A DNA stretch of 64,000 nt from Caballeronia arationis (GCF_001544975.2 NZ_FCOG02000022.1:1-64000); one strand, 5' to 3'; shown: positions 18,450 through 27,653, counted from the stretch's first letter. The notes: generated by a model not told the origin, from the sequence alone. A program made the numbers and translations.

Positions 18450-20021
18450 TTACTTGTTGATTGAGTCGATGGCGGCGGGCTCGGCGCGCTTGCCGTCGAA
18501 AAGCCCTGCCATGAAGAGGCCGATTTCTTCCGCGTTGGTTTCGCCCGTCGCGCGCACCGGCGAGAGCTTGCCGCGCGCGAGCACCGCGAGCCGGTCGCAG
18601 ATGTCGAAGAGTTCTTCCAGTTCCTCGGAGATCACGAGGATCGCGACGCCGCGCGCCGCGAGATCGAGTAACTGCTGTCGGATGAACGCGGCCGCGCCCA
18701 CGTCGACGCCCCAGGTCGGCTGCGCGACGACCAGCACCTTCGGTTCCTGGAGAATCTCGCGCCCGACGATGAATTTCTGCAAGTTTCCGCCAGACAGGCT
18801 CTGCGCGAGCGCGCCGTTGCCGCCGCAGCGGACGTCGAACGACTTGATGCAGCGGTCGGCGAACGCGCGCACGGTCTTCGCGCTGATCCAGCCGCCCTTC
18901 ACCATGTTTTCGCGATGCGCGGTCAGCAGGCCGTTTTCGGCAAGCGACATCGCCGGCACCGCGCCGCGTCCAAGCCGTTCTTCCGGCACGAAGGCGAAGC
19001 CGAGCGAGCGGCGTGCGCCCGCAGACAGTCGCGCGGCGGGTTTGCCGCAGATCGTGACGGCGTCGGCGGCGACGTGCTTGTCGCGGATTTCGCCTGAGAG
19101 CGACGCCAGCAGTTCCGCCTGACCGTTGCCCGAGACGCCCGCGATGCCGAAGATCTCGCCAGCCTTCACCGCGAACGAGACGTTGTCGAGCGACGTGCCG
19201 AACGGATCGGGACTCGCCACCGAAAGGCTTTTCACGACGAGCCGGGCATCGCCCGGCGTGTGCGCGCGCCGTGTGTAGTCGGGCAGCGAATGCCCGACCA
19301 TCAACTGCGCGAGCGACGCATGCGTTTCCGTCCTCGGATCGACGCTGCCCGTCACGCGGCCGCCGCGCATCACCGTCGCGGTTTCGCAGAGCGCCTGGAT
19401 TTCGTCGAGCTTGTGGCTGATATAGAGAATGCTGCAGCCTTCCGACGCGAGCCGCCGCAGCACCGTAAAAAGCTTCTTGACCGCCTGCGGCGTGAGCACC
19501 GAGGTCGGTTCGTCCATGATGAGCAGACGCGGATTCTGCAACAGGCATCGCACGATCTCGACCCGCTGCCGCTCGCCGACCGTCAGGCTATGGACGTGCC
19601 GCTGCGGATCGACGTCGAGCCCGTAATCCGCCGACACCTCGCGGATGCGCTTGCCGAGCGTCTTCAGGTCGAACTTGTCGTCGAGCGCGAGCGCGATGTT
19701 TTCGCCGACCGTCAGCGTCTCGAACAGCGAGAAGTGCTGGAACACCATGCCGATGCCGAGCTTGCGCGCGGCCGCCGGGCTGCCGATCTCGACCGTCTGG
19801 CCCTCCCAGCGGATCTCGCCTTCGTCCGGCCGCACCGCGCCGTAGATGATCTTCATCAGCGTCGACTTGCCCGCGCCGTTCTCGCCGAGCACGGCGTGAA
19901 TCTCGCCGGGCATGACGACGAGCGTGACGTCGTCGTTGGCCTTCACGGCCGGGTACTGCTTGCTGATGCCGGTGAGCGCGAGACGCGGCGGCGGATTGGA
20001 GGTGAAAGTAGCGTCGCCCAT
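18450..20021 (-). CDS. ABC ATPase with two nucleotide-binding domains, nucleoside/purine importer
   Basis: 523 residues, the size of tandem sugar/nucleoside ATPases. First half: Walker A GENGAGKST (about residue 47), signature LTVGERQRVEI, Walker B LLIMDEPTSVLTP. Second half: a degenerate P-loop GVSGNGQAELL, signature LSGGNLQK, and VLVVAQPTWGVDVGAA, where the usual Walker B Glu is replaced (AQPTWG), as is normal in this family. It energises the BMP importer and is the first gene of that operon. A 249-base spacer separates it from the divergent LysR gene. Confidence 0.9.
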   Translation of the reverse strand: MGDATFTSNPPPRLALTGISKQYPAVKANDDVTLVVMPGEIHAVLGENGAGKSTLMKIIYGAVRPDEGEIRWEGQTVEIGSPAAARKLGIGMVFQHFSLFETLTVGENIALALDDKFDLKTLGKRIREVSADYGLDVDPQRHVHSLTVGERQRVEIVRCLLQNPRLLIMDEPTSVLTPQAVKKLFTVLRRLASEGCSILYISHKLDEIQALCETATVMRGGRVTGSVDPRTETHASLAQLMVGHSLPDYTRRAHTPGDARLVVKSLSVASPDPFGTSLDNVSFAVKAGEIFGIAGVSGNGQAELLASLSGEIRDKHVAADAVTICGKPAARLSAGARRSLGFAFVPEERLGRGAVPAMSLAENGLLTAHRENMVKGGWISAKTVRAFADRCIKSFDVRCGGNGALAQSLSGGNLQKFIVGREILQEPKVLVVAQPTWGVDVGAAAFIRQQLLDLAARGVAILVISEELEELFDICDRLAVLARGKLSPVRATGETNAEEIGLFMAGLFDGKRAEPAAIDSINK

Positions 20022-20208
20022 GAGGTCAGAGAGTCCGCGTTGCCGGGGTTCGGAAAGCCGGTTCGCCCGAGCAACAAAAAGACGGGCAAACCGTGCCGCG
20101 GGCAGAAGATACCCAATTCGACGCCATCCGTCGATAACTCAAAAAAGCCGGGGACACCTCGTGAAGCCAGTGTTTGCGGGTAAGCCCACCTTGACGCAAT
20201 CCTTGTGT

Positions 20209-20226
20209 CATATTAAAAATGATATG
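20209..20226. promoter_or_regulatory. AT-rich inverted repeat between the importer operon and lysR
   Basis: CATAT (20209-20213) and ATATG (20222-20226) flank an 8-base AT-rich core in the divergent spacer, about 45 bases before the LysR start. LysR-type regulators commonly bind interrupted dyads (T-N11-A) in such spacers, so this is a candidate site for the neighbouring regulator. Confidence 0.35.
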
Positions 20227-20270
20227 GTCCACACAGTTGTCGATCAGCTAGAACATATACCGGAGATAAC

Positions 20271-21203
20271 ATGAGTCAGCAGCGCGAGGCGATCGATACT
20301 TACTTATTGCGCGTCTTGCACACCTTGCTGATGGAGCGCAGCGTCACGCGCGCGGCCGTCAAGCTCAATCAGTCGCAACCTGCCATCAGCGCGGCGCTCA
20401 GGCGTCTGCGCGACATCACGGGCGATCCCCTTCTCGTGCGCGGCAAGTCCGGCATGGTGCCGACCGAATACGGCCTGCGCTTGCTCGAACCGACCCAGAA
20501 CGCACTGCGCGAAATCGAGCGCATCAAGGTCCAGCAGCACAACTTCGATCCGGCGACCTCCGTGCGGTGCTATCGCATCGGCTGTCCCGACTACCTGAAC
20601 GTGCTCTTCGTGCCGACGGTCGTCGAGCGCTTTCGCATCGCCGCGCCCAACGCCACGCTCGAATTCCATTCGCTCGGGCCGGCGTTCGACTACGAACTCG
20701 CGCTGGAGGACGGCAAGCTCGATATCGTCGTCGGCAACTGGCCGGAGCCGCCGGAGCAACTGCATCTGTCGAATCTCTTCGTCGACAAGATCGTGTGTCT
20801 TGTTTCCAACACGCATCCGTTCGCCAAGCGCGGCGGGCTCACGCTCGATCAATACCTGAACGCGCCGCATCTCGCGCCGACGCCCTATTCCGTCGGCCAG
20901 CGCGGCGCCATCGACGTGCATCTGGCGCGCGAGCGGTTAAAGCGCCATGTCGTCGTCACGCTGCCTTACTTCAATCTCGCGCCTTACGTGCTGATCAAGT
21001 CGGACCTCGTCTTCACGACGACGCGTCTCTTCGCCGACCACTACGCGCGTTTCCTGCCACTCGCCGTGGTGCCCGCGCCGCTCGACTTCCCGCCGATGCA
21101 GTATTACCAGCTCTGGCACGAGCGCTGCCATTACTCCGACGAAGTGCGCTGGCTGCGCGGGCTCGTCGGGGAAGCGACGCGCTCGCTGATCGATCAGCCT
21201 TGA
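20271..21203 (+). CDS. LysR-family transcriptional regulator
   Basis: 310 residues. The ATG at 20271 follows CGGAGA. N-terminal winged helix: YLLRVLHTLLMERSVTRAAVKLNQSQPAISAALRRLRDITGDPLLVR (residues 11-58), followed by GMVPTEYGLRLLEP. The C-terminal effector domain spans about 90-300 (RIGCPDYLNVLFVPTVVERF, DIVVGNWPEPPEQL). It is divergent from the purine importer operon, the classic position for a LysR regulator of that operon. The inducer is unknown; a purine or urate-pathway compound is a reasonable guess. Confidence 0.9.
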   Translation: MSQQREAIDTYLLRVLHTLLMERSVTRAAVKLNQSQPAISAALRRLRDITGDPLLVRGKSGMVPTEYGLRLLEPTQNALREIERIKVQQHNFDPATSVRCYRIGCPDYLNVLFVPTVVERFRIAAPNATLEFHSLGPAFDYELALEDGKLDIVVGNWPEPPEQLHLSNLFVDKIVCLVSNTHPFAKRGGLTLDQYLNAPHLAPTPYSVGQRGAIDVHLARERLKRHVVVTLPYFNLAPYVLIKSDLVFTTTRLFADHYARFLPLAVVPAPLDFPPMQYYQLWHERCHYSDEVRWLRGLVGEATRSLIDQP

Positions 21204-21212
21204 ATCCCGCCG

Positions 21213-21241
21213 GCCGGCGCTCATGCGCCGGCCTTTTTTTG
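21213..21241. terminator. Terminator between lysR and the converging amidohydrolase gene
   Basis: GGCCGGCGC and GCGCCGGCC pair around TCAT, followed by seven T's. It starts about 10 bases after the LysR stop and ends just before the stop of the minus-strand gene. Confidence 0.85.
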
Positions 21242-21242
21242 A

Positions 21243-22610
21243 TCAGGCCGCGTTCGCCAGTTGCCCCGCCAGCCGGTTGTGCCGCTCGACGAGCGAACCG
21301 AGTTCCAGCGTCGTCAGCCGCCCTTCCCGCACGACCACCTTTCCGTCGATCACGCTCGTCGCTACCTGCGACGGCGCGCAGAACACAAGCGCCGCGACCG
21401 GATCGTGCAGCGCCCCCGCAAACGCGGCCTGCGACAGGTCGAACGACACAAAATCCGCCGCCATGCCGGGCGCAAGTGCGCCGATATCGTCGCGGCCCAG
21501 CACCTTTGCGCCACCGAGCGTCGCGATTTCGAGCGCTTCGCGCGCGGTCATCGCATCCGGCCCGAAGCCGACCCGCTGCAGCAAGAGCGCCTGGCGCACC
21601 TCGCCGACCATCTGGGCGCCGTCGTTCGACGCCGAGCCATCGACGCCGATTCCCACCGGCACACCCGCATCGCGCATCGCGCGGATCGGTGCGATGCCGG
21701 AGGCGAGCCGCATGTTCGAACACGGACAATGCGCGACGCCCGTCCCGGTGCGCGCGAACAGGTCGATGCCCGCGCGGTCCAGTTGCACGCAGTGCGCATG
21801 CCACACGTCATGGCCCACCCAGCCGAGATCCTCGGCATATTCGGCGGGCTTCATGCCGAATTTCTCGCGGCTGTACGCAACGTCATTCACGTTTTCGGCC
21901 AGATGCGTATGCATCGACACGCCGTACTGGCGCGCGAGGAGTGCCGAGTCGCGCATCAGTTCGCGGCTGACCGAGAACGGCGAGCAGGGCGCCACGACGA
22001 CCCGCAGCATCGCGTAGCGGCCTTCGTCGTTGTACGTTTCGATCACGCGCTGCGTGTCCTTCAGGATTGCGTCTTCCTTTTCAACGACCGAATCCGGCGG
22101 CAGGCCGCCGTCCTTCTGCCCGACGCTCATGCTGCCGCGCGCCGCGTGAAAGCGCATGCCGATCTCGCGGGCCGCCGCGATGCTGTCGTCGAGGCGGCTG
22201 CCGTTCGGGTAGATGTAGAGATGGTCGCTCGACGTCGTGCAGCCCGAGAGCAGCAGTTCGGCCATCGCCGTCTGCGTCGATACCGCGATCATCTCGGGCG
22301 TTAGGTTCGCCCAGATCTTGTACAGATTCGTGAGCCAGCCGAACAGCTCGGCGTTCTGCGCGGCGGGAATCGCACGCGTCAGGCTCTGATACATGTGGTG
22401 ATGCGTATTCACGAGACCCGGAGTCACGAGGTGGCCGCGCATGTCGAGCACTTCGTCGGCGGTGGCGGGCAGATCCTCCGTCGCGCCGACCGCGACAATC
22501 CGGTTTCCTTCGATGAACATGCCACCGTCGCGAATCTCGCGGCGCGCACCATCCATCGTGACTAGCACCTGAGCATTTTTGACGAGCAGCGTTCTGGCGC
22601 GTGGTTCCAT
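21243..22610 (-). CDS. 8-oxoguanine deaminase-like amidohydrolase
   Basis: 455 residues from the ATG at 22610 (MEPRARTLLVKNAQ), preceded by GGAG with 9-base spacing; an ATG at 22625 would add five residues. ATZ/TRZ-type amidohydrolase: metal site NTHHHMYQSLTR, then HTHLAEN, HAHCVQLD (His and substrate-side residues) and IGVDGSASND (metal Asp). The signature LTRAIPAAQNAELFGWLTNLYKIWANLTPEM matches 8-oxoguanine deaminases more than plain guanine deaminases. It would convert 8-oxoguanine to urate, feeding the urate genes beside it. Hydroxydechloroatrazine-type activity is the family alternative. Confidence 0.82.
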   Translation of the reverse strand: MEPRARTLLVKNAQVLVTMDGARREIRDGGMFIEGNRIVAVGATEDLPATADEVLDMRGHLVTPGLVNTHHHMYQSLTRAIPAAQNAELFGWLTNLYKIWANLTPEMIAVSTQTAMAELLLSGCTTSSDHLYIYPNGSRLDDSIAAAREIGMRFHAARGSMSVGQKDGGLPPDSVVEKEDAILKDTQRVIETYNDEGRYAMLRVVVAPCSPFSVSRELMRDSALLARQYGVSMHTHLAENVNDVAYSREKFGMKPAEYAEDLGWVGHDVWHAHCVQLDRAGIDLFARTGTGVAHCPCSNMRLASGIAPIRAMRDAGVPVGIGVDGSASNDGAQMVGEVRQALLLQRVGFGPDAMTAREALEIATLGGAKVLGRDDIGALAPGMAADFVSFDLSQAAFAGALHDPVAALVFCAPSQVATSVIDGKVVVREGRLTTLELGSLVERHNRLAGQLANAA

Positions 22611-23081
22611 GCGGTCGATCTCCATATCGGCGGGGAAACAAGGGTGAGTAAAAAGCCCCGGTTACCCAGCGTCGATCGCCGTCTTCGGGACGCACAGCCA
22701 TTCTGCGCGAGGCCTCAATGTCGGTTGCCAAAATCCCGCTGGCAATGTGAACGCCGGCATAGTCGCCTTCACGCCCCCAATATATTCGGGAATTTTGGCG
22801 CAGGTAGCATCGCCCGGTAGCCGTACACGTTTGAAGCGCATAACGAATGCGTCATGAACACTCTTGCGGCGCGAAGCTTACGCGCCGCTGTCATGTGCCG
22901 TGGATTATCTTTCCTATCGGGGCCGCACAGCGGCTGCCGAGTTTCTAGAATGTTGTACACGGCGCGCATCTGATCACGCCGACGGGTATGTAGCCACTCA
23001 CGAGTGGAGCCTCGATCCGCCGCCGACGCACTGGTTGGATCGATGCGCAGTCGTTCATCGCACAACACAAGGAACATGCGA
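22611..23081. other. 471-base divergent spacer between the amidohydrolase and uraH
   Basis: No convincing gene. It holds promoters for the two divergent genes; I see no clear consensus pair. GCGGCGCG and CGCGCCGC near 22868-22889 can form a hairpin (GCGGCGCGaagcttaCGCGCCGC). AAGGA just before 23082 is the uraH ribosome site. Confidence 0.5.
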
Positions 23082-23435
23082 ATGGGCAAGCTCACAACCC
23101 ATGTGCTCGACACCGCGCACGGCCGTCCCGGCGCCGGCATCAAGGTCGAACTCTTCGCGCTGTCGGGCGACACCCGCCGCGCGCTCAAAACCACCCTCAC
23201 CAACGACGACGGCCGCTGCGACTCGCCGCTGCTCGAAGGCGACGCACTCGCCATCGGCGAATACGAGCTCGTGTTCCACGCGGGCGATTACTTCGCGGCG
23301 ATCGGCGTGAAAGTGCCGGAACCGCGCTTCGTCGATCGTGTGGCGCTGCGCTTCGGTATCGCGGATGCGAACTCGCACTATCACGTGCCGCTGCTCGTTT
23401 CGCCGTGGGCGTACAGCACGTATCGGGGAAGTTGA
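23082..23435 (+). CDS. uraH: 5-hydroxyisourate hydrolase (transthyretin-like)
   Basis: 117 residues, standard length. The ATG at 23082 is chosen over 23076 because AAGGA sits at proper spacing. The family hallmarks are present: N-terminal THVLDTAHGRPG, central LTNDDGRCDSPLL, and HYHVPLLVSPWAYSTYRGS with the C-terminal Y-R-G-S. Active-site residues His and Arg are in these blocks. It hydrolyses 5-hydroxyisourate to OHCU in the cytoplasm, the second step of urate breakdown. It precedes puuD by 187 bases on the same strand, and that spacer is filled with repeats. Confidence 0.95.
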   Translation: MGKLTTHVLDTAHGRPGAGIKVELFALSGDTRRALKTTLTNDDGRCDSPLLEGDALAIGEYELVFHAGDYFAAIGVKVPEPRFVDRVALRFGIADANSHYHVPLLVSPWAYSTYRGS

Positions 23436-23493
23436 AGCGGCCGTTTTGGCCGCAGGATCATTGCATCAGACCAGCACATCGCGCCCGTCCCTT

Positions 23494-23587
23494 GTCGACC
23501 AGAGTTAGTGCTTTAGCACCTACTCTGGTCCCATGCAACTCGGTTGCGGTCGACCATGCAACCTGGTTGCCGTCGACCAGAGTCGAC
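23494..23587. repeat. Cluster of direct and inverted repeats between uraH and puuD
   Basis: Seen directly: GTCGACCAGAGT occurs at 23494-23505 and 23572-23583. ACCAGAGT (23498-23505) pairs with ACTCTGGT (23522-23529), with an inner GTGC-ttta-GCAC hairpin. A 23-bp unit occurs twice in tandem (23533-23555, 23556-23578) with three differences, each containing GCAAC-nnn-GTTGC and GTCGACC. GTCGAC occurs four times in 94 bases. This could be a REP-like element, a set of operators, or a structured leader of puuD. Confidence 0.8.
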
Positions 23588-23622
23588 GATGTGCGCATAA
23601 CGAATCGGTAGTGGAGGAGTTC

Positions 23623-24816
23623 ATGGAAGGTTTTGTCACTGACTGGCTCAATCTCGTATTGCGCTGTCTGCACGTCATCGTCGCGATCGCGTGGATCGGA
23701 GAATCGTTTTACTTCGTCGCGCTCGACAACAGTCTGAAACCGCCGCAAGACCCGAATGCTAAGCGACGCGGCGTGTTCGGCGATTTCTGGCACGTGCACG
23801 GAGGCGGCTTCTATCACATGCAGAAGTACTCCGTCGCGCCGCAGGACATGCCGGAGAACCTGCACTGGTCGTTCTGGCCGTCTTACACGACGTGGATGTC
23901 GGGATTTGGCCTGTTCCTCGTGCTGTACCTGCTGTCGCCGAGCACGTATCTCATCGACAAGAACGTCCTCGACATGGGGCCGGTCGTCGCCGTATCCGCC
24001 GCACTTGGTTTCCTGATGGCCGGCTGGATCGTGTATGACTCGCTGTGCCGTCTGCTCGGCACCAAGGACAAGCTGCTCGGCATCTGCGTCGGGATCTATG
24101 TGTTGATCGCGGCCTACATCGCGTGCCACGTGTTCGCAGGGCGCGCCGCGTATCTCATCACCGGCGCCATGATCGCGACGATCATGTCGGCCAACGTCTT
24201 CTTCGTCATCATTCCGGGTCAACGCAAGATGGTCGCGGCGATGCTGAAGGGCGAAACGCCGAACGCGATCTACGGTAAGCGCGGCAAGCAGCGCTCGGTG
24301 CACAACACGTATTTCACGCTGCCGGTAGTGTTCGCGATGCTGTCGAACCACTACGCGATGACTTACACGCACAAGTACAACTGGCTGATTCTCTTGCTCA
24401 TCATGCTGGCGGGCGCGCTGATCCGGCAGTTCTTCGTGATGCGCCATCGCGGACAGGTGCTGTGGTACATGCCGGTGGCGGGTCTCGTGCTGGTGCTGGG
24501 CGCGTTCGCGTGGACGATGCCGGCTCCCACGGTGCCGGTCGCGCAGGCAGCGGGTGCTCCGGCGATCAAGGTGGCCGACATTCAGCCGATCATCCAGCAG
24601 CGCTGCGCGTCCTGCCACTCCGCGCATCCGACGATGATGGGCAGCGCGCCGGCCGGCGTGATCCTCGATACGCCGGATGAGATTTCGCAGAACGCCAAGC
24701 GCGTGCATCAGCAGGCGGTCACGCTGAAGGCGATGCCGCTTGGCAACGTCACCCAAATGACCGACGCGGAACGCCAGAAGATCGCCGCGTGGTTCGATGG
24801 CGGCGCAGTCAGGTAA
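23623..24816 (+). CDS. puuD: Urate hydroxylase PuuD (membrane urate oxidase with cytochrome c domain)
   Basis: 397 residues. The ATG at 23623 follows GGAGGAG. The N-terminal urate oxidase domain has about eight membrane helices (LNLVLRCLHVIVAIAWIGESFYF; WHVHGGGFYHMQKY; WSFWPSYTTWMSGFGLFLVLYL). A soluble c-type cytochrome domain follows, with the haem motif CASCH (about residue 356) and a distal Met candidate near MPLGNVTQMT. Family members oxidise urate to 5-hydroxyisourate and pass electrons to cytochrome c rather than making peroxide like soluble uricase. It is preceded by uraH and ended by a terminator. Confidence 0.93.
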   Translation: MEGFVTDWLNLVLRCLHVIVAIAWIGESFYFVALDNSLKPPQDPNAKRRGVFGDFWHVHGGGFYHMQKYSVAPQDMPENLHWSFWPSYTTWMSGFGLFLVLYLLSPSTYLIDKNVLDMGPVVAVSAALGFLMAGWIVYDSLCRLLGTKDKLLGICVGIYVLIAAYIACHVFAGRAAYLITGAMIATIMSANVFFVIIPGQRKMVAAMLKGETPNAIYGKRGKQRSVHNTYFTLPVVFAMLSNHYAMTYTHKYNWLILLLIMLAGALIRQFFVMRHRGQVLWYMPVAGLVLVLGAFAWTMPAPTVPVAQAAGAPAIKVADIQPIIQQRCASCHSAHPTMMGSAPAGVILDTPDEISQNAKRVHQQAVTLKAMPLGNVTQMTDAERQKIAAWFDGGAVR

Positions 24817-24837
24817 GCGGCTTTCGCGCTTGAAACA

Positions 24838-24870
24838 AAGGCCATGAATGCAGATTCATGGCCTTTTTTT
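24838..24870. terminator. Bidirectional terminator between puuD and the DUF1579 gene
   Basis: AAGGCCATGAATG and its partner CATGGCCTT (with ATTCATGGC) form the stem around GCAGA, followed by seven T's. The T-run overlaps the stop codon of the minus-strand gene at 24869. Confidence 0.85.
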
Positions 24871-25351
24871 ATTTCTTGCGCGAGTAGTCCGCGCGCATGA
24901 TCTGGTTCCAGTTGCCGTCGTCGGTATGCATCCAGCTCGTCAGCGTGCGATGGTCGTCGTCGATGATCTCGATCACGTCCTTGTACTTCGCATACGTGCC
25001 CGGCTTGCCGAAATCCGGGCCTTCGGTGTTGAGCGTCAGCACCTTTTCAGCGGCATCGAGCGCGCCTTCGTAGATCCACATGTGCGTCATCATCGACGCG
25101 ATAAAGTTGCCGACGAATTCCTTCGTCGCCGGATCGTAGCCGAGCGTCATGACGGTCGTGCCGATCGTGCCGTCCTTCATCTCGGTGCGCCCTTCGCACT
25201 GCACCCAGATGTCGCCGACCGGACTCACGCGTTCCGTCGATTCCCAGGTCTCCGCTGGCTTCCCGGGCTCGCCCGCCATCTCGCCCTTCGATGTCCAGTC
25301 GCCGCACAGCTTCATCAGCCACGCGTGTTCTTTCTGCTGTTCGGTCTGCAT
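24869..25351 (-). CDS. DUF1579 family protein
   Basis: 160 residues from the ATG at 25351, which is preceded by AGGAGG. DUF1579 pattern: EHAWLMKLCGDWTSKGE near the start, then WESTERVSPVGDIWVQCEG, TTVMTLGYDPATKEFVGNF, MWIYEGALD and RTLTSWMHTDDG. It is a beta-barrel of the lipocalin/THAP4-like type with no signal peptide. No biochemical role is established. It is a single gene boxed between two terminators inside the purine island. A link to purine or haem chemistry is a guess from position only. Confidence 0.8.
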   Translation of the reverse strand: MQTEQQKEHAWLMKLCGDWTSKGEMAGEPGKPAETWESTERVSPVGDIWVQCEGRTEMKDGTIGTTVMTLGYDPATKEFVGNFIASMMTHMWIYEGALDAAEKVLTLNTEGPDFGKPGTYAKYKDVIEIIDDDHRTLTSWMHTDDGNWNQIMRADYSRKK

Positions 25352-25495
25352 TGCCCATCCTCCTGTGTCTGCCACCGCATGCGAATCGATGCGACGCACG
25401 CCGGGTCGATCGCACCGCGATAGGGCGCGACGAAAGGAGATTGTAATACCTCTGAGATACCAGTATGCGACGGGGTGTTCGTCAGCGGCTGCATA

Positions 25496-25526
25496 AAGAA
25501 AAAGGACCGTTTCCGGTCCTTTTTCG
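25496..25526. terminator. Terminator of the allantoin operon
   Basis: AAAGGACC and GGTCCTTT pair around GTTTCC, with A-run and T-run on either side. It lies about 32 bases past the allA stop and is read on the minus strand. Confidence 0.8.
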
Positions 25527-25557
25527 CTGTTACCCTGCTGCCCGGCCAAGCGGCGGA

Positions 25558-26058
25558 TCAGCGCATCGCGTCCTCGGTAAGCCACAGCGATTCACGCAGG
25601 TCCTGCTCGTTGAGATTGAGCCCGTCGCCGCCGCGATCCACGACGATAAAGTCGCTCACCTCACCGAGCGCAATCAGCGGATGGTGCCAGACGCCCCGCG
25701 CATAGTTCACGCCCTGCCACCCGCGCGTGACGAACGCGCGGATCGCGCCTTCGTCGAGATCGCCCGTGGGCGCCACGACCACGAGATACGGCTTGTCGTT
25801 CAACGGCACGAACGCCTGGCTGCCGAGCGGATGCCGCTCCATCATCTTCACTTCGAACGGCAGCACGCGCGGCTGGCCGCGAAAGAGGTTCACGAGCGGC
25901 CGGCCGTTCTGCTCCTCGACGTCGATCTTCGCGAGATCATGAAAGCGGATCGTCGTGCCGAGGTTGATCGGAATCTGCTTCGCGCCATCGAGTTCGATGA
26001 CGTCGCCGAAAGGCTCGAACGCAGCACGCGTCAACGGTTCGATGGCGAGCTTTTTCAT
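25558..26058 (-). CDS. allA: Ureidoglycolate lyase
   Basis: 166 residues from the ATG at 26058. Cupin-like AllA features: [22 protein letters not shown] at the start, [26 protein letters not shown] and the closing [22 protein letters not shown]. It splits ureidoglycolate into glyoxylate and urea in the cytoplasm, the last step of this route. The start codon shares one base with the stop of the allantoicase gene (TAATG), so translation is coupled. It is the last gene of the minus-strand allantoin operon. Confidence 0.93.
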   Translation of the reverse strand: MKKLAIEPLTRAAFEPFGDVIELDGAKQIPINLGTTIRFHDLAKIDVEEQNGRPLVNLFRGQPRVLPFEVKMMERHPLGSQAFVPLNDKPYLVVVAPTGDLDEGAIRAFVTRGWQGVNYARGVWHHPLIALGEVSDFIVVDRGGDGLNLNEQDLRESLWLTEDAMR

Positions 26059-27068
26059 TATGCGAGCGTTCCAAAGAGACGCAGACGCGATACGCCGCCG
26101 TCCGGGATGATGTTGAAGCGCACGTGCGTCACGGGGCCGAGCGCCGCCAGTTCCGACTCGAAGAAATGCTGCTTGTCCATCTGCAGCTTCTGCTCGTTGA
26201 GCAGCATCGGCCAGAACATTGCCTGCGTGACGAGCGAGCTGTCGGTGCCGCCCGTGACGTACGCCGCCTGCAGCGAGCAGCGGTCCGGATAGTTGCCTTT
26301 GAAGTGCGCGGTATCGACTTCGATCTTCTTGATGACGCCCGGTTGCGCGAGCGCGACGATACACCAGTCGTTGCCCGGCTCGCGACGGCGCCGTGTTTCC
26401 CAGCCGTCACCCATGTTGACGCCACGACCCGGCATCAGGAGCGTAGAGGCGAGCCCGAAGTGCTGGTTGTTCGTGCCGACGAGATACGCGCCGTTTTCCA
26501 TCGCGGCGAGGTCGAACAGTTCGCTGCGGCTAGCGTTGCTCCAGTCGAGCTGCGGCTGGCCGTACACGCGCAGCCGCGCGATGCCGCCGTCCGGGTAGAT
26601 GTTCACGCGCAGGTGCGTGATCGGCTGCTCGGCGCTGACATCCAGGTAATGGTGGCTGTTGCCCTGCAGCGTCGTCGACGGGACGATCTCGGTCCACTTG
26701 GTGGACTGGTTCGGTGCGCCGTCGGCGACGTGCGCGCCTTCGATCGACGCCGCCGGCGGGAAGTTGCCGGTGAAGTGGCTCGTGTCGAGATCGATACCCT
26801 TGATGACGCCCGGACGCGCAAGCTTCACGACGCACCAGTCATAGCCGGTCGAGCGCTTGCGGCGCGTTTCCCAGCCGTCCATCCACTTGCCGTGATCGTC
26901 GAACTTGCCGGGGATGAACACCGCCGGTTCCGGGTTCAGCATGCGCTCTTTCGGCGCGAAGAAGTCGTCGCTCGTCTCGAGCGCCTGCGCGCCGAGCCGC
27001 GGGTCCGCGAGATTTACATAGCGGCGCGTGAATTCGGGCGCGTTGGGATCGAGTGTCGGGATTGCCAT
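26058..27068 (-). CDS. alc: Allantoicase
   Basis: 336 residues. The ATG at 27068 follows AAGGACGAAG. The protein is an internal duplication: [38 protein letters not shown] near residue 65 is repeated as [38 protein letters not shown] near 225. Each half ends with a similar strand ([34 protein letters not shown]). It hydrolyses allantoate to ureidoglycolate and urea. Overlaps allA by one base; uraD lies 66 bases upstream in the same operon. Confidence 0.95.
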   Translation of the reverse strand: MAIPTLDPNAPEFTRRYVNLADPRLGAQALETSDDFFAPKERMLNPEPAVFIPGKFDDHGKWMDGWETRRKRSTGYDWCVVKLARPGVIKGIDLDTSHFTGNFPPAASIEGAHVADGAPNQSTKWTEIVPSTTLQGNSHHYLDVSAEQPITHLRVNIYPDGGIARLRVYGQPQLDWSNASRSELFDLAAMENGAYLVGTNNQHFGLASTLLMPGRGVNMGDGWETRRRREPGNDWCIVALAQPGVIKKIEVDTAHFKGNYPDRCSLQAAYVTGGTDSSLVTQAMFWPMLLNEQKLQMDKQHFFESELAALGPVTHVRFNIIPDGGVSRLRLFGTLA

Positions 27069-27134
27069 TGTCTTCGTCCTTGTTCGTTCTGCGGTGAAAA
27101 ACGGATCAGCCTTGCATCAGGTCATCGAGTCAGG

Positions 27135-27653
27135 TCATTGAATCAAATCATCGAGCCTGAAGCGCGCTATCCGGTAGATCTGTTCGAGACTCGTGCGGAG
27201 CTCTTCGGCGCGGCTGTGATTCACGCGCTGTTCGAAGTTCGCGATGATGCCGTGGCGGTCGTAGCCGCGCACGGCGAGGATGAACGGAAAGCCGAACTTC
27301 TCGCGATACGCGGCGTTGAGCGCCTGCAGGCGGTCGAAGTCTTCCTGCGTGCAGAGGTTGAGGCCCGCGCCGCTTTGCTCGCGCGTCGATTCCTCGGTGA
27401 GCTCGCCGCGCACGGCGGCCTTGCCCGCGAGTTCCGGGTGGGCGTTGATGAGCGTCAGCTGCTTCTCTTCGCCAGCGGCTTCCACGGCGCCCGACATCGT
27501 CTTGTGGAGCGCATCGACGCTCGCGAACGGCCGTTGCGGCGCCGCGACTTCAGCCACCCACGGCGAGTGCTCGAAAATGCCCGATAGCACCGTCACGAAA
27601 GTGTCGGCGGGCAGCGCGTTGAGTTGATCGAGTGTGGTTTGCATCGCCTTCAT
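27135..27653 (-). CDS. uraD: OHCU decarboxylase
   Basis: 172 residues from the ATG at 27653, whose ATGA overlaps the puuE stop, a typical translational coupling. Family motifs: NALPADTFVTVLSGIFEHSPWVAE at the start, INAHPELAGKAA containing the catalytic His, GLNLCTQEDFDRLQALNAAYREKFGFPFILAVRG in the middle. It decarboxylates 2-oxo-4-hydroxy-4-carboxy-5-ureidoimidazoline to S-allantoin, after PuuD and UraH. It also fixes the stereochemistry at this step. Confidence 0.95.
   Translation of the reverse strand: MKAMQTTLDQLNALPADTFVTVLSGIFEHSPWVAEVAAPQRPFASVDALHKTMSGAVEAAGEEKQLTLINAHPELAGKAAVRGELTEESTREQSGAGLNLCTQEDFDRLQALNAAYREKFGFPFILAVRGYDRHGIIANFEQRVNHSRAEELRTSLEQIYRIARFRLDDLIQ

Noticed and set aside
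17191..19122. Long plus-strand frame antisense to the importer permeases and ATPase
   Set aside because: Composition is that of an antisense shadow; the ABC genes are certain.
23494..23587. CRISPR array as explanation for the repeats before puuD
   Set aside because: Only two tandem 23-bp units with no spacers between them and no cas gene in the window.
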